Below are positions 56,372 to 64,000 of a stretch of 64,000 nucleotides of DNA, piece after piece. A program made the position numbers and the translations under genes. The DNA lies in assembly GCA_030679145.1 (NCBI GenBank), contig JAUXTU010000023.1, positions 1-64,000 on the forward strand. Reading direction: 5' to 3'. Below the pieces are notes generated by a model. That model was given only the letters and a program-made list of their open reading frames with translations, searched no databases and was not told the DNA's origin. Position 1 is the stretch's first letter, and each line of letters starts with the position of its first letter. Origin of the DNA: Bacteroidota bacterium (lineage in GTDB: Bacteria > Bacteroidota > Ignavibacteria > UBA10030 > UBA8401).

Positions 56372-56754
56372 GTGTTTCTATTCATCACAAAGAAGTAAAC
56401 AAATTCAAAAAGTGTTGCACACCATTGAACAATAAAAACTATAAGTGTTCCTGTTGATATTTCTTTCATATCAAGCGTTGTCAGGTAATATGAAAATAGT
56501 GCAAATGTTATCGCAATGAGTAACTGCATAACGTTAAGAGTCTTTTTCTGTTGCAATCGTTCCGGTTCAAAGAAGGTGAGAAACGCAACTGCCATTGCAG
56601 TGATAATGATCGGAAGTGCATATTTCTGAGCCAGCATAAAAGAAGGGAAATATTTTTTGTTGAACATTTCAAATGATGTTGTGAGCATGACCAATACGGT
56701 TACGCTGCATATAATGATATAAATAACTGTAGTTATACTTCGAAGATTTTTCAT
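56356..56754 (-). CDS. Small membrane protein of unknown function
   Basis: The 132-residue protein has four predicted membrane helices: SITTVIYIIICSVTVLVMLT, a second around YALPIIITAMAVAFLTFF, a third NVMQLLIAITFALFSYYLTT, and a fourth TLIVFIVQWCATLFEFVYFF. Loops are short and charged. I do not recognise the family. It is convergent with the type IX-secreted protein gene, and its last codons (AAV and stop) overlap the shared hairpin. The upstream region is AT-rich and holds leader motif copy 2 on the other strand. Confidence 0.7.
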   Translation of the reverse strand: MKNLRSITTVIYIIICSVTVLVMLTTSFEMFNKKYFPSFMLAQKYALPIIITAMAVAFLTFFEPERLQQKKTLNVMQLLIAITFALFSYYLTTLDMKEISTGTLIVFIVQWCATLFEFVYFFVMNRNTKAAV

Positions 56755-56883
56755 TTTTCTTAAAGATACACAATATTATTTCGTTAATAAAAGCAATTCG
56801 GATAAAGATGTCGTTTGCTGCGAATATCATTCTTGACTAAACTTCTGAATTGTTTTACCTTTGCTCTATAGATGAGCAGCGAA

Positions 56884-56941
56884 GACTCTCACTAACACTC
56901 CTTCCTAGAGAAATATTTTTTCCTGAATGTTGTTAGCTCTC
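56884..56941 (+). promoter_or_regulatory. Conserved leader motif, copy 2
   Basis: This 58-nt element reads GACTCTCACTAACACTCCT at its start, has ATATTTTTTCC in the centre and TTGTTAGCTCTC at its end. It aligns over its full length with the element at 54595 and keeps the CTAACA / TGTTAG pairing. Its 3' end is 74 nt before the HEAT-repeat gene ATG. No open frame spans it. Confidence 0.6.
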
Positions 56942-57015
56942 GTATTGTGTCTGCTGAAGTTATACAACAATAACACAGCTGATAATATAGATACCCTTTC
57001 CGAAAGGAGGTCGTT

Positions 57016-57579
57016 ATGTTTCTTGAAAAAAACACGATTTCTCCTGGAGAACATTCCATTCCACTTTGTATCGAATTCCTTCTTTTACTTCTTCAGTCAG
57101 AGGATGGTGTAGAAAGAACGAAAGCACGAAAGGCACTTGTCAGGATCGGAAAACCTGCAGTACCTTATATCCTTGCATTATTGGGGCATTCCAGCAATCA
57201 TGTTCGCTGGGAAGCATGTAAGGCACTTGAACGGATCAGGGATCCAAAAGCAGCATCGTTATTAGCAAGAAAACTGATGGATGACGACATGGATGTACGG
57301 TGGGTTGCTGCCGATGCTTTGATCGAATTGGAATACGATGCTATAATTCCGGTATTGGAAATGATCGAAGAACAGTTCGATTCGTCCACGCTAAGGGAAT
57401 CGGCACATCACGTTCTGCATTCTCTGAAAGAATTACAGATGTTGGACAAAAGAGCAGAAGAAGTTTTAGATGCGCTAAAGGTCAACGAATTGCCATCCAA
57501 AGCGGCATTTATTGCAAGCAGTGTATTGGAATATTTTCGCGCTCGCGGTGTTTACAAATTCCGCGGCGGAATGGCATAA
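57016..57579 (+). CDS. HEAT-repeat protein
   Basis: The 187-residue protein has about four HEAT/PBS-lyase-type helical repeats: DGVERTKARKALVRIGKPAV, SNHVRWEACKALERIRDPKA, DMDVRWVAADALIELEYDAI and a less clear SSTLRESAHHVLHSLKEL. These bind other proteins; no enzyme motif is visible. An exceptionally strong AAAGGAGG ribosome-binding site lies 6 nt before the ATG. The conserved leader motif copy 2 sits upstream. No signal peptide is present, so it should be cytoplasmic. It is monocistronic, followed by a hairpin. Confidence 0.88.
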   Translation: MFLEKNTISPGEHSIPLCIEFLLLLLQSEDGVERTKARKALVRIGKPAVPYILALLGHSSNHVRWEACKALERIRDPKAASLLARKLMDDDMDVRWVAADALIELEYDAIIPVLEMIEEQFDSSTLRESAHHVLHSLKELQMLDKRAEEVLDALKVNELPSKAAFIASSVLEYFRARGVYKFRGGMA

Positions 57580-57603
57580 ATAGTAAAACGCTTCAAATGT
57601 AAA

Positions 57604-57634
57604 CAACTCCCAAATTTTTTTGTTTTGGGAGTTG
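57604..57634. terminator. Hairpin after the HEAT-repeat gene
   Basis: CAACTCCCAAA pairs with TTTGGGAGTTG around a T-rich 9-nt loop. Neither strand has a long T-run after the stem, so this is a weaker terminator for the HEAT gene and possibly for the efflux operon remnant. Confidence 0.5.
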
Positions 57635-57651
57635 ATGACAATTTACATTCT

Positions 57652-57786
57652 TCATCTCATTCCAACATACGCCGTTCTTCCATAGATCGGTCCCCAGATC
57701 AACGCGCTGTCAAAATATGATGTATGACTATTAGGATTTGCCGTATCAATAATTGGATTTGCCTGTTTGAAGTTAAAGGCATCTTT
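57652..57786 (-). pseudogene. C-terminal fragment of a TonB-dependent receptor
   Basis: Directly after the stop codon of the RND pump gene, and in the same frame, 44 codons read KDAFNFKQANPIIDTANPNS, HTSYFDSALIWGPIYGRTAY, VGMR and stop. The ending FDSALIWGPIYGRTAYVGMR matches the C-terminal barrel strands of Bacteroidota TonB-dependent receptors (FDAS..WGPI.GR..YVGLR-like). No start codon or upstream part of such a receptor is present, so this is a fragment left by a deletion or recombination. Confidence 0.7.
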
Positions 57787-60700
57787 TTAATTTATGAGAT
57801 TTTTTTCATTGATATTTTTTGGATACTGTTCACGTATTCTATTCTCAAAGATATTATACAAAATCGGCAAAACAAATAATGTTAACAGTGTCGATGTTAT
57901 AAGACCTCCGATAACCACTGTTGCTAATGGTCGTTGAACTTCGGCACCCGTACCATGAGACAATGCCATCGGAATAAATCCTAAACTCGCGACCAATGCA
58001 GTCATCAATACCGGACGCAATCTATCGGCTGCACCTTTGATAATCGCAAATTCAAGTTCGTGTCCTTCTTTCAATAATTGATTAATGTAGGAGATCAACA
58101 CAATTCCATTAAGAACAGCGACACCGAAGAGAGCAATAAAACCAATTAACGCTGAGACACTTAAATGCAGATCTCTTACAAACAACGCAAATATCCCTCC
58201 GCTTAAAGCAAAAGGAAGATTCAATAAAATAAGTAGCGAGTGTCGCATATTCCCGAATGTTGTGAAGAGTAGAATAAAGATTAAAAAGATTGAGAGTGGA
58301 ACCACAACCATTAATCGCTGGGTTGCACTTTCTTGATTTTCGAACTGCCCTCCCCATGTTAAATAATATCCTGCAGGAAGTTTTACTTTGGATTCGATAT
58401 TTCTTTTTGCTCCTGCTACAAAACTACCGATATCAGTTCCCCGAACGTTACATTCAACAACGATACGACGCTGTCCGAACTCACGGCTTACCTGAACCGG
58501 ACCTTCCTCTGCAACTATTTTTGCAACTTCACTTAATGGGATATTTCCTCCAGATGGTAAGTGCACAAGTGAGTTTTCAATCGATTGAATATCACTTCGT
58601 CTATTCTCGGGATAACGGACAACAACATCAAAGCGTGCTTGTCCTTCAAATATTTCCGTTGCTGCTTTTCCTCCAATGGCAATTTCAACAACTTGCTGCA
58701 CATCGGATATATTTAATCCATATCTGGCAATTGCATCTCTGTCAAAATAGATATTCAAATATGGCTGGCCAGATATTTGCTCTGTAGAAACATCGGCTGC
58801 CCCTCGAACCTTCCCAACAATGGCTGCTATTTCATCTGCCTTTTCTTTTAAGATGGTAAGATCATCGCCAAACAGTTTTATGGCAATATCAGATTTTACG
58901 CCTGAGACTAATTCGTCAACACGCATTGCGATTGGCTGAGTGACATTAAAGTTCACACCCGGAACATGCTCCAATTCTTCAACCATTTTTTCAACTAACT
59001 CTTCTTTTGTTTTAACAGTCCATTGCTCTTTTGGTTTCAGTGTTATATAGATGTCGCTAAGATTTACACCCATGGGATCGGTAGCTATATCCGGACGACC
59101 AAGACGACCAACCACAAATTCTACTTCTGAGAACTGCATAAGGATCTGCTGGACTTTCTTTTCCATCTCAATAGATTCTGAAAGTGAAATACTTGGCATT
59201 CGGATCGGTTGAATTAAAATTGCTTCTTCATCAAGCTCAGGTATGAATTCAGTTCCAAGCAACGGTATTACTGCAATCGAGATTGCAAATAGCATAATCG
59301 CTGAAGATATCACAATCCATTTTCTCTTAAATGCAATTTCCAATAATAATGTATAGTGTCTTCTCAACCATACAGTCATTTTTGGTTCGATATGGTTTTG
59401 TTTTTCTTTAAGAAAAATAGAACTGAGAACAGGAATAAATGTCAGTGTAAGTATCAACGATCCAATCAACGCCACAACAACGGTGATTGCCATTGGAACA
59501 AACATTTTTCCTTCAATTCCTTCTAACGTAAGGATAGGAACATAGACTGCAATAATGATTAGAATACCGAATACGATAGGTCGTCCGACTTCTTTTGCCG
59601 CTGCTTCGATAACTTGAATTTTGGTCTTTTTAGGATCTTTATTAATAAGTTTTCTCTCAAAGTTTTCCACCATTACTACCGATCCATCTACGATCATTCC
59701 AAAATCGATAGCACCCAGACTCATTAAGTTTGCAGACAGCTTCAACCATTCCATTCCGATAAATGCAAACATCATCGACAATGGAATTGAAGAAGCAACG
59801 ATCAACCCGCCCCTTACATCTCCAAGAAAAATGAGCAAAACGGCAATAACAAGAAGTCCTCCTTCAACAAGGTTTGTCTTTACGGTTGTAATCGTCTTGT
59901 TGACCAAATCTGTTTGATCGTAATACGCATGAATCTTGACGTGTGGAGGAAGAGTTTTATTAATGTTTTCCACTTTTGCTTTCACACGTTCAATTACTTT
60001 ACGGCTGTTTTCACCTTTTAACATCATTACAATGGCAGCGGATACTTCTCCCCGTCCTTGCATTACAACGGCACCTTGTCTCACTTCTGCGCCAAGAACA
60101 ACTTTTGCAATATTATGGATGTAAATCGGAGTTCCGTTCTCATTCTTAACGACAATATTTTCAAGATCTCGTTCGTTCTTGGCTAACCCAATCCCGCGAA
60201 TAATATATTGTTCGGATGAATGTTCAAGAAAATTTCCTCCAGTAACGCTATTATTTTTCTCTACGGATTCAAATACATCTTTCAATGATAACTTATATGA
60301 GAGAAGTTTTTCCGGTTCAATTAATATTTGATATTGTTTTACCAATCCGCCAAAACTATTCACTTCTGTTACTCCCGGAACAGTTCTCATTTGCGGTTTA
60401 ATGATCCAATCTTGAATCGTTCGCAACCCCATCAGATCAACGCTGTCACTTTCAAGGAAGTACTGGTAGATCTCTCCCATACCAGATGTAATTGGACCCA
60501 TTGATGGTTCAGGAATTGTCGGCGGAAGACTTCCTTTCACACTTTGAAGTCGTTCGAGAACAAGCTGACGGGCAAAATATATATCTACTCCATCTTCAAA
60601 CACAACTGTTACTACAGCAAGTCCAAACTTGGAGATAGAACGCACTTCACTCAGCTTAGGCAATCCATTCATAGCATTTTCTACAGGGAATGTCACCAGC

Positions 60701-60888
60701 TTTTCAACTTCTACCGGTGAAAGACCGGAAGCTTCAGTAATGATCTGCACTTGAACATTGGTGACATCAGGGAAAGCATCAATTGGGAGACTGCTCAACG
60801 AATATAGACCGAAAGCGATGACCAAGATGACCATTGCAACGACCATTAAGCGTTGTTTGAGTGAGAATTCAATTATTCGATTTAGCAT
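57787..60888 (-). CDS. Heavy-metal RND efflux pump (CusA/CzcA family)
   Basis: The 1033-residue inner-membrane transporter exports heavy-metal ions with proton counter-flow as a trimer. HAE1/HME signatures are N-terminal LNRIIEFSLKQRLMVVAMVI, SLPIDAFPDVTNVQVQI, the proton-relay segment IDFGMIVDGSVVMVENFERK, and GVAVLNGIVLISYINQLL in the second half. Two large periplasmic loops and twelve membrane helices are apparent. The specific ion (Cu/Ag or Zn/Co/Cd) is not decidable by eye. I chose ATG 60888, 4 nt after the adaptor stop codon. A receptor fragment follows its stop codon in frame. Confidence 0.95.
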   Translation of the reverse strand: MLNRIIEFSLKQRLMVVAMVILVIAFGLYSLSSLPIDAFPDVTNVQVQIITEASGLSPVEVEKLVTFPVENAMNGLPKLSEVRSISKFGLAVVTVVFEDGVDIYFARQLVLERLQSVKGSLPPTIPEPSMGPITSGMGEIYQYFLESDSVDLMGLRTIQDWIIKPQMRTVPGVTEVNSFGGLVKQYQILIEPEKLLSYKLSLKDVFESVEKNNSVTGGNFLEHSSEQYIIRGIGLAKNERDLENIVVKNENGTPIYIHNIAKVVLGAEVRQGAVVMQGRGEVSAAIVMMLKGENSRKVIERVKAKVENINKTLPPHVKIHAYYDQTDLVNKTITTVKTNLVEGGLLVIAVLLIFLGDVRGGLIVASSIPLSMMFAFIGMEWLKLSANLMSLGAIDFGMIVDGSVVMVENFERKLINKDPKKTKIQVIEAAAKEVGRPIVFGILIIIAVYVPILTLEGIEGKMFVPMAITVVVALIGSLILTLTFIPVLSSIFLKEKQNHIEPKMTVWLRRHYTLLLEIAFKRKWIVISSAIMLFAISIAVIPLLGTEFIPELDEEAILIQPIRMPSISLSESIEMEKKVQQILMQFSEVEFVVGRLGRPDIATDPMGVNLSDIYITLKPKEQWTVKTKEELVEKMVEELEHVPGVNFNVTQPIAMRVDELVSGVKSDIAIKLFGDDLTILKEKADEIAAIVGKVRGAADVSTEQISGQPYLNIYFDRDAIARYGLNISDVQQVVEIAIGGKAATEIFEGQARFDVVVRYPENRRSDIQSIENSLVHLPSGGNIPLSEVAKIVAEEGPVQVSREFGQRRIVVECNVRGTDIGSFVAGAKRNIESKVKLPAGYYLTWGGQFENQESATQRLMVVVPLSIFLIFILLFTTFGNMRHSLLILLNLPFALSGGIFALFVRDLHLSVSALIGFIALFGVAVLNGIVLISYINQLLKEGHELEFAIIKGAADRLRPVLMTALVASLGFIPMALSHGTGAEVQRPLATVVIGGLITSTLLTLFVLPILYNIFENRIREQYPKNINEKNLIN

Positions 60889-60892
60889 ACCC

Positions 60893-62023
60893 TTAATGTT
60901 CCTCTCCAAATGTTTCTTTTGCAAGCTCTGACTTTAGAAAAAAACTGCCGTTAATGACAATCTTTTCCCCAATAATGAGTCCATCAACCACTTCAGCAAA
61001 ATCCTTTGTTTCAACTCCCGTTCTAATCTCACGCCGCTCAAATGTTGTGTCGGTGAGTGCAATGAATACAAAATGTTTTTCGGTTTCGCCCATCAATGCT
61101 GTAGATGGAATTTTTATTGTTTCTTTCCCGAACTGTGTTTGGATCTTCACCGAACAAAACATTTCCGGCTTTAACTTTCGCGATGAGTTATTCAGCTCTA
61201 TTCTTGCTTTCACCGTCCTGGTTTTTTCATCAACAACATTAAAGATACTGGTGATATTCCCATAGAATGATTCAGGATAAAATGAAGTTGAAATTTCTGC
61301 CTTCATTCCGGTCAGAACCCTCGGCAAATCTCGTTCATATACATCCGCCAACACCCACACCGTGGAAAGATCCGCGAAATCAAACAATTCGTCGCCAGAT
61401 TGCAGAAACATTCCTTTCTTTACTTTACTTTCAAGGATAGTTCCGGAGAATGGTGCGCGAATGCCATAATACTGCTTTACCGTTTTTGTCGATACTAGTC
61501 GATCAATATCTGATCCCTGCAGTTCAAGGATCGTCAACTTTTGTTTTGCTGATTCAAAGAGAGAACTTGCAGTAGATTGTTCTTCTTGTGTCCCCTGTTT
61601 TGAACGTTCTACACGTTCTAATGCTTGTATGAATTCATATTGTAATGCAATGAAATCCTGACTGTATAATTCTGCAACTTCTGACCGGGCAGAAATATTG
61701 TCATTGGTATATGCACTCACATTTTCAACTCGACCTGCGATTCGCGATGTTATGTGAGCAATCTTCCTTTCATCAAAGCCTACTTTCCCTAACAAAGTCA
61801 GAGGAACTGCAATCGATTTTTCTTTTACGATCTCAGTTTTTATTCCCGCATGGAATACTTTATGTTTATCAAGATGAACAATCATGCTTTGTGCTTCTGC
61901 TTCGTGATGTTCGCTTGATTCAGGCTTGTTTTCATTATCATCGGTCTTCCCACATCCAATAAATATTGCGGCAAAGAGAATACTTATTATTGCGATCGAT
62001 GATATGTTCATTAGTTGTTTCAT
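60893..62023 (-). CDS. Periplasmic adaptor lipoprotein of the metal efflux pump
   Basis: The 376-residue membrane-fusion protein has a lipobox (SILFAAIFIGC, Cys24) followed by a Glu/His-rich linker that may bind metal (SSEHHEAEAQ). The HlyD/CusB architecture is visible: barrel segment IVHLDKHKVFHAGIKTEIV, lipoyl half-motif ITSRIAGRVENVSAYTNDNI, a helical hairpin (about 120-175), then IRAPFSGTILESKVKKGMFL and the beta-barrel FYPESFYGNITSIFNVVDEK. It links the pump to the outer-membrane channel. A GAGGAC ribosome-binding site is present. Its stop codon is 4 nt before the pump start, and the TolC-like gene is 18 nt upstream. Confidence 0.94.
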   Translation of the reverse strand: MKQLMNISSIAIISILFAAIFIGCGKTDDNENKPESSEHHEAEAQSMIVHLDKHKVFHAGIKTEIVKEKSIAVPLTLLGKVGFDERKIAHITSRIAGRVENVSAYTNDNISARSEVAELYSQDFIALQYEFIQALERVERSKQGTQEEQSTASSLFESAKQKLTILELQGSDIDRLVSTKTVKQYYGIRAPFSGTILESKVKKGMFLQSGDELFDFADLSTVWVLADVYERDLPRVLTGMKAEISTSFYPESFYGNITSIFNVVDEKTRTVKARIELNNSSRKLKPEMFCSVKIQTQFGKETIKIPSTALMGETEKHFVFIALTDTTFERREIRTGVETKDFAEVVDGLIIGEKIVINGSFFLKSELAKETFGEEH

Positions 62024-62041
62024 TTTGTCCTCAGTAAAATA

Positions 62042-63280
62042 TTATTCAATGGATAGTTCTGCTGCTATTTCAAATTCAACAAGTGCATGCTGATAGTTTG
62101 CGACTGAACGGAAATACTCTGCCTGCGTTGTCCGATATGCACGGTAAACATCAAACAGATTCAAAAGGTCAAGTTGATTGTTGCGGTATTGTGACAATGC
62201 TACAGACATAATATCCTTTACACCTTTATTCAGTATTTGCTCATAATTCTTTACTTGTTGTTCCGTTGATTGAACATTGGTGAACGCGCTGTTTAAATTG
62301 TTCCGGATCTTCCGTTCGACAGATCTCAGTTGCAGTTCTGCTATACTTAATTGGGCAGTTGCTTCTTCGACCTGACCTTGAGGTTCCTGCCAAAACCACA
62401 GCGGCACTGCAACCTTTAGCTCTACTCCAAGAAAAGAGCTGGATGGCGTTCTCTGCTGGTATGCAACGCCAACTCCGAAATCGGGGTAATAACTTGATTG
62501 AGCCAGAGTGAGATTACTCTCCTGTTTTTCGATCTGCAACCGATTCAAAACAAGCGCATTGCTTTGTCGCGTCATCAATTCTATCAAAGAATCTTTATCG
62601 GCAAAAACTGGAATAAATTTCAAAGAATCTTTCGGTGAATAAAACACAGAGCTTGAATCCCCAATCCCATTCTTCAATTCCGATTGCATTTTGAAATAAT
62701 TGCTTTTCGCTTCAAGCAGTTCATTCTGCAATCGCGACGTTTCAACTTCTATTCGTAACACATCCAAGTATTTCGTCTCACCGGTCTTAAATTTATCAGT
62801 TACTAAAGACTGAAAATCCCAAAACATCGATACCTGTGTTTCAATAGTTCGGATAGTGATTTGTGCGAATTGAACATTGATATATGCTTTTTTAATTCCT
62901 GCAGACACTTTGGCTTTGATCTGTTCAACACCAGCAACGGCTATTTGTTCATCGAAGGATGCACTGGAAATCCGGTTGCTTCTTTTCGTCGGATATTCGA
63001 ACGACTGACTGATACTAATATCCTTTTCATTCGACAACCCAACTTTGTATCCTGATGGAATTTCGTTGAAGGAAAAACCAATTTCAGGATTTGGCATTTT
63101 CCCTGCTTGCAGCATCTTACCTCGTGCTGATCGTATCTCCTGCTTTGCTTGAAGAATATCGGGATTCACAGTTAATCCTATCGATATCGCTTCTTGCAAT
63201 GAGATGTTCTTTATTGTCTGCGCAGTGATGAAACTACTATTCATCAACATAATACAGACAACGAGAAAAGTGTTTCTCAC
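62042..63280 (-). CDS. TolC-family outer-membrane channel
   Basis: The 412-residue protein has a signal peptide (TFLVVCIMLMNSSFITAQ) and two similar halves of the outer-membrane efflux (OEP) domain: ISLQEAISIGLTVNPDILQA with ARGKMLQAGKMPNPEIGFSF, and ALVLNRLQIEKQESNLTLAQ with SSYYPDFGVGVAYQQR. It forms the trimeric exit duct of the metal efflux complex (CusC/CzcC role). The start codon is GTG at 63280 with GAGG 5 nt upstream. It is co-directional and tightly linked to the adaptor and pump genes. Confidence 0.93.
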   Translation of the reverse strand: MRNTFLVVCIMLMNSSFITAQTIKNISLQEAISIGLTVNPDILQAKQEIRSARGKMLQAGKMPNPEIGFSFNEIPSGYKVGLSNEKDISISQSFEYPTKRSNRISSASFDEQIAVAGVEQIKAKVSAGIKKAYINVQFAQITIRTIETQVSMFWDFQSLVTDKFKTGETKYLDVLRIEVETSRLQNELLEAKSNYFKMQSELKNGIGDSSSVFYSPKDSLKFIPVFADKDSLIELMTRQSNALVLNRLQIEKQESNLTLAQSSYYPDFGVGVAYQQRTPSSSFLGVELKVAVPLWFWQEPQGQVEEATAQLSIAELQLRSVERKIRNNLNSAFTNVQSTEQQVKNYEQILNKGVKDIMSVALSQYRNNQLDLLNLFDVYRAYRTTQAEYFRSVANYQHALVEFEIAAELSIE

Positions 63281-63367
63281 GTTGACCTCGTAAAAAATGT
63301 AAAGTTGAATGCATTCTCCCTAGTAGAAAGAAAAGCATCTGTTATTGAAATGAAAAAAGAGAAGGTG

Positions 63368-63670
63368 TTATGCTTGTTTTGGCGGCTGCCAGACAGAGTA
63401 AGATAAAGCAGAAATTGGATGTTCGGAATAAGAGACAAAAGTGGTTGGATCTGTATAAGGTGCGTCAACATTGCCAGTAGTGTCGGAAGTTGTTAAAACA
63501 GTTCCACAACAATTACAAATGCAGAAAAAAGCACATCCGTCAGTGTTAGATTGAGCAGATTGCTCAGTATGCACTTCCTTATTGTCCTTAAAACTTTTAA
63601 ATACATCAGCGCAGGGAAAGACCGAAGCAGTGAACAGATAGAATAAAAATATGAAAGTGATAATCTTCAT
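63368..63670 (-). CDS. Small secreted Cys-rich protein (DUF6660-like) of the efflux operon
   Basis: The 100-residue product has a signal peptide (KIITFIFLFYLFTASVFPC) and a Cys cluster CAFFCICNCCG in the middle, followed by a Ser/Thr/Pro-rich tail. The PCADV near the cleavage site and the C..FC.C.CCG cluster fit the DUF6660 family seen beside metal efflux genes in Bacteroidota. The cysteines probably bind copper, zinc or a related metal in the periplasm. It lies 87 nt upstream of the TolC-like gene on the same strand, likely in the same operon. The exact role is unknown. Confidence 0.75.
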   Translation of the reverse strand: MKIITFIFLFYLFTASVFPCADVFKSFKDNKEVHTEQSAQSNTDGCAFFCICNCCGTVLTTSDTTGNVDAPYTDPTTFVSYSEHPISALSYSVWQPPKQA

Positions 63671-63724
63671 TGTTCAATATATAAAAATGTCGGGTATTTC
63701 CATAATATGTTTTTGATTATTTTC

Positions 63725-64000
63725 TTAATGCTTATACACATCTTCCGCGTTATACCCGCGCACAAGATCATACAAAAGTATTTGATGTTTCGTCAGCATT
63801 TTCTTTGTAACAATATGTGCACGTAAATGAGCAAACCGGAGTTTTGCCTGAAGATCTCCAATCTCTTTCGTTAACCGTTCCAATTGGGAAATTGTTATCA
63901 CTCCGTCAGCGAATGCGTCATTCAACATTTTTTCCTTTTTAACAATTTCATTTCCCAAATGAACAGCGGCAGATTTCATTTCCTCAACAATCTTTTCGAG
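63725..64000 (-). CDS. Spy/CpxP-like metal-resistance protein (5' end off the window)
   Basis: The frame is open to the right window edge, so only the last 91 residues are seen. They begin LEKIVEEMKSAAVHLGNEIV and continue as long helices (VITISQLERLTKEIGDLQAK, HLRAHIVTKKMLTKHQILLY). The word LTKHQ with the preceding AHLRAH region matches the LTxxQ motif of Spy/CpxP-type periplasmic chaperones and heavy-metal-resistance proteins. It precedes the Cys-rich and efflux genes by 54 nt on the same strand, so it is probably the upstream part of the metal-resistance operon. Confidence 0.75.
   Translation of the reverse strand, partial: LEKIVEEMKSAAVHLGNEIVKKEKMLNDAFADGVITISQLERLTKEIGDLQAKLRFAHLRAHIVTKKMLTKHQILLYDLVRGYNAEDVYKH

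Noticed and set aside
56831-56850. TTGACTAAAC near 56834 as a third site of the TetR operator.
   Set aside because: Only the left half-site is present; the right half GTTCA at 3-nt spacing is missing.
58290-58787. Plus-strand open frame opposite the RND pump gene, Leu/Gln-rich.
   Set aside because: Composition reflects the antisense of membrane-protein codons; the pump frame is intact through the region.

Overview
The window reads as chromosomal DNA of a low-GC, free-living bacterium of the Fibrobacterota-Chlorobiota-Bacteroidota group, most likely Ignavibacteria or a close relative. The best evidence is a secreted protein at 54758-56290 that ends in a Por/type IX secretion sorting domain of the Ignavibacteria style (NYPNPFNPTTN). 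Support comes from TonB-dependent receptors with carboxypeptidase-regulatory N-termini, DUF5686, DUF3078, DUF2851, a TorF-type porin and a type-2 orotidine decarboxylase. No rRNA, tRNA, CRISPR array, integrase or classical transposase was seen.

Layout. 1-2.5 kb: the 3' part of an Eco57I/TaqI-like DNA methyltransferase, then a small DUF559 nuclease embedded in nested palindromic repeats. 2.5-10.9 kb: histidine degradation (hutU, hutI) split by a large hybrid histidine kinase, a coupled Cys-rich mini-protein and a beta-propeller lipoprotein. 10.9-15 kb: a TPP-riboswitch-controlled thiamine salvage operon (TonB receptor, thiamine pyrophosphokinase, PnuC-type transporter). 15-23 kb: SPFH protein, glycerate kinase, small membrane and secreted proteins, enolase, phosphohexomutase and a GalT-like protein. 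23-29 kb: a TetR regulator and two TonB receptors, with a shared operator-like dyad before the regulator and the first receptor. 29-33.3 kb, minus strand: MscL with a DUF3078 protein, a cold-shock protein with a long leader, and a nitrogen cluster (porin, Amt, PII). 33.6-45 kb: AMP-dependent ligase, S46 dipeptidyl-peptidase, TerB-like protein, glycosyltransferase, DUF5686 protein, M28 peptidase, TrhO. 45.1-48.2 kb: a markedly AT-rich accessory island (membrane protein, TPR protein, orphan DNA methyltransferase). 48.2-57.6 kb: DUF2851, pyrF, S9 peptidase, dcd, a type IX-secreted protein and a HEAT-repeat protein. 57.6-64 kb: a heavy-metal RND efflux operon (Spy-like protein, Cys-rich DUF6660-like protein, TolC, adaptor, CusA/CzcA pump) with a TonB-receptor fragment fused in frame behind the pump stop codon.

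The most unusual theme is small palindromic repeats. At least three families occur. Two of them have inserted in frame into conserved genes (glycerate kinase, DUF2851), one lies in the riboswitch leader, and one family brackets a DUF559 nuclease gene, suggesting an autonomous/non-autonomous mobile repeat system. A second new-looking element is a 58-59 nt leader motif found ahead of two unrelated genes (54.6 and 56.9 kb). All functional calls come from motif recognition by eye; no database search was run.
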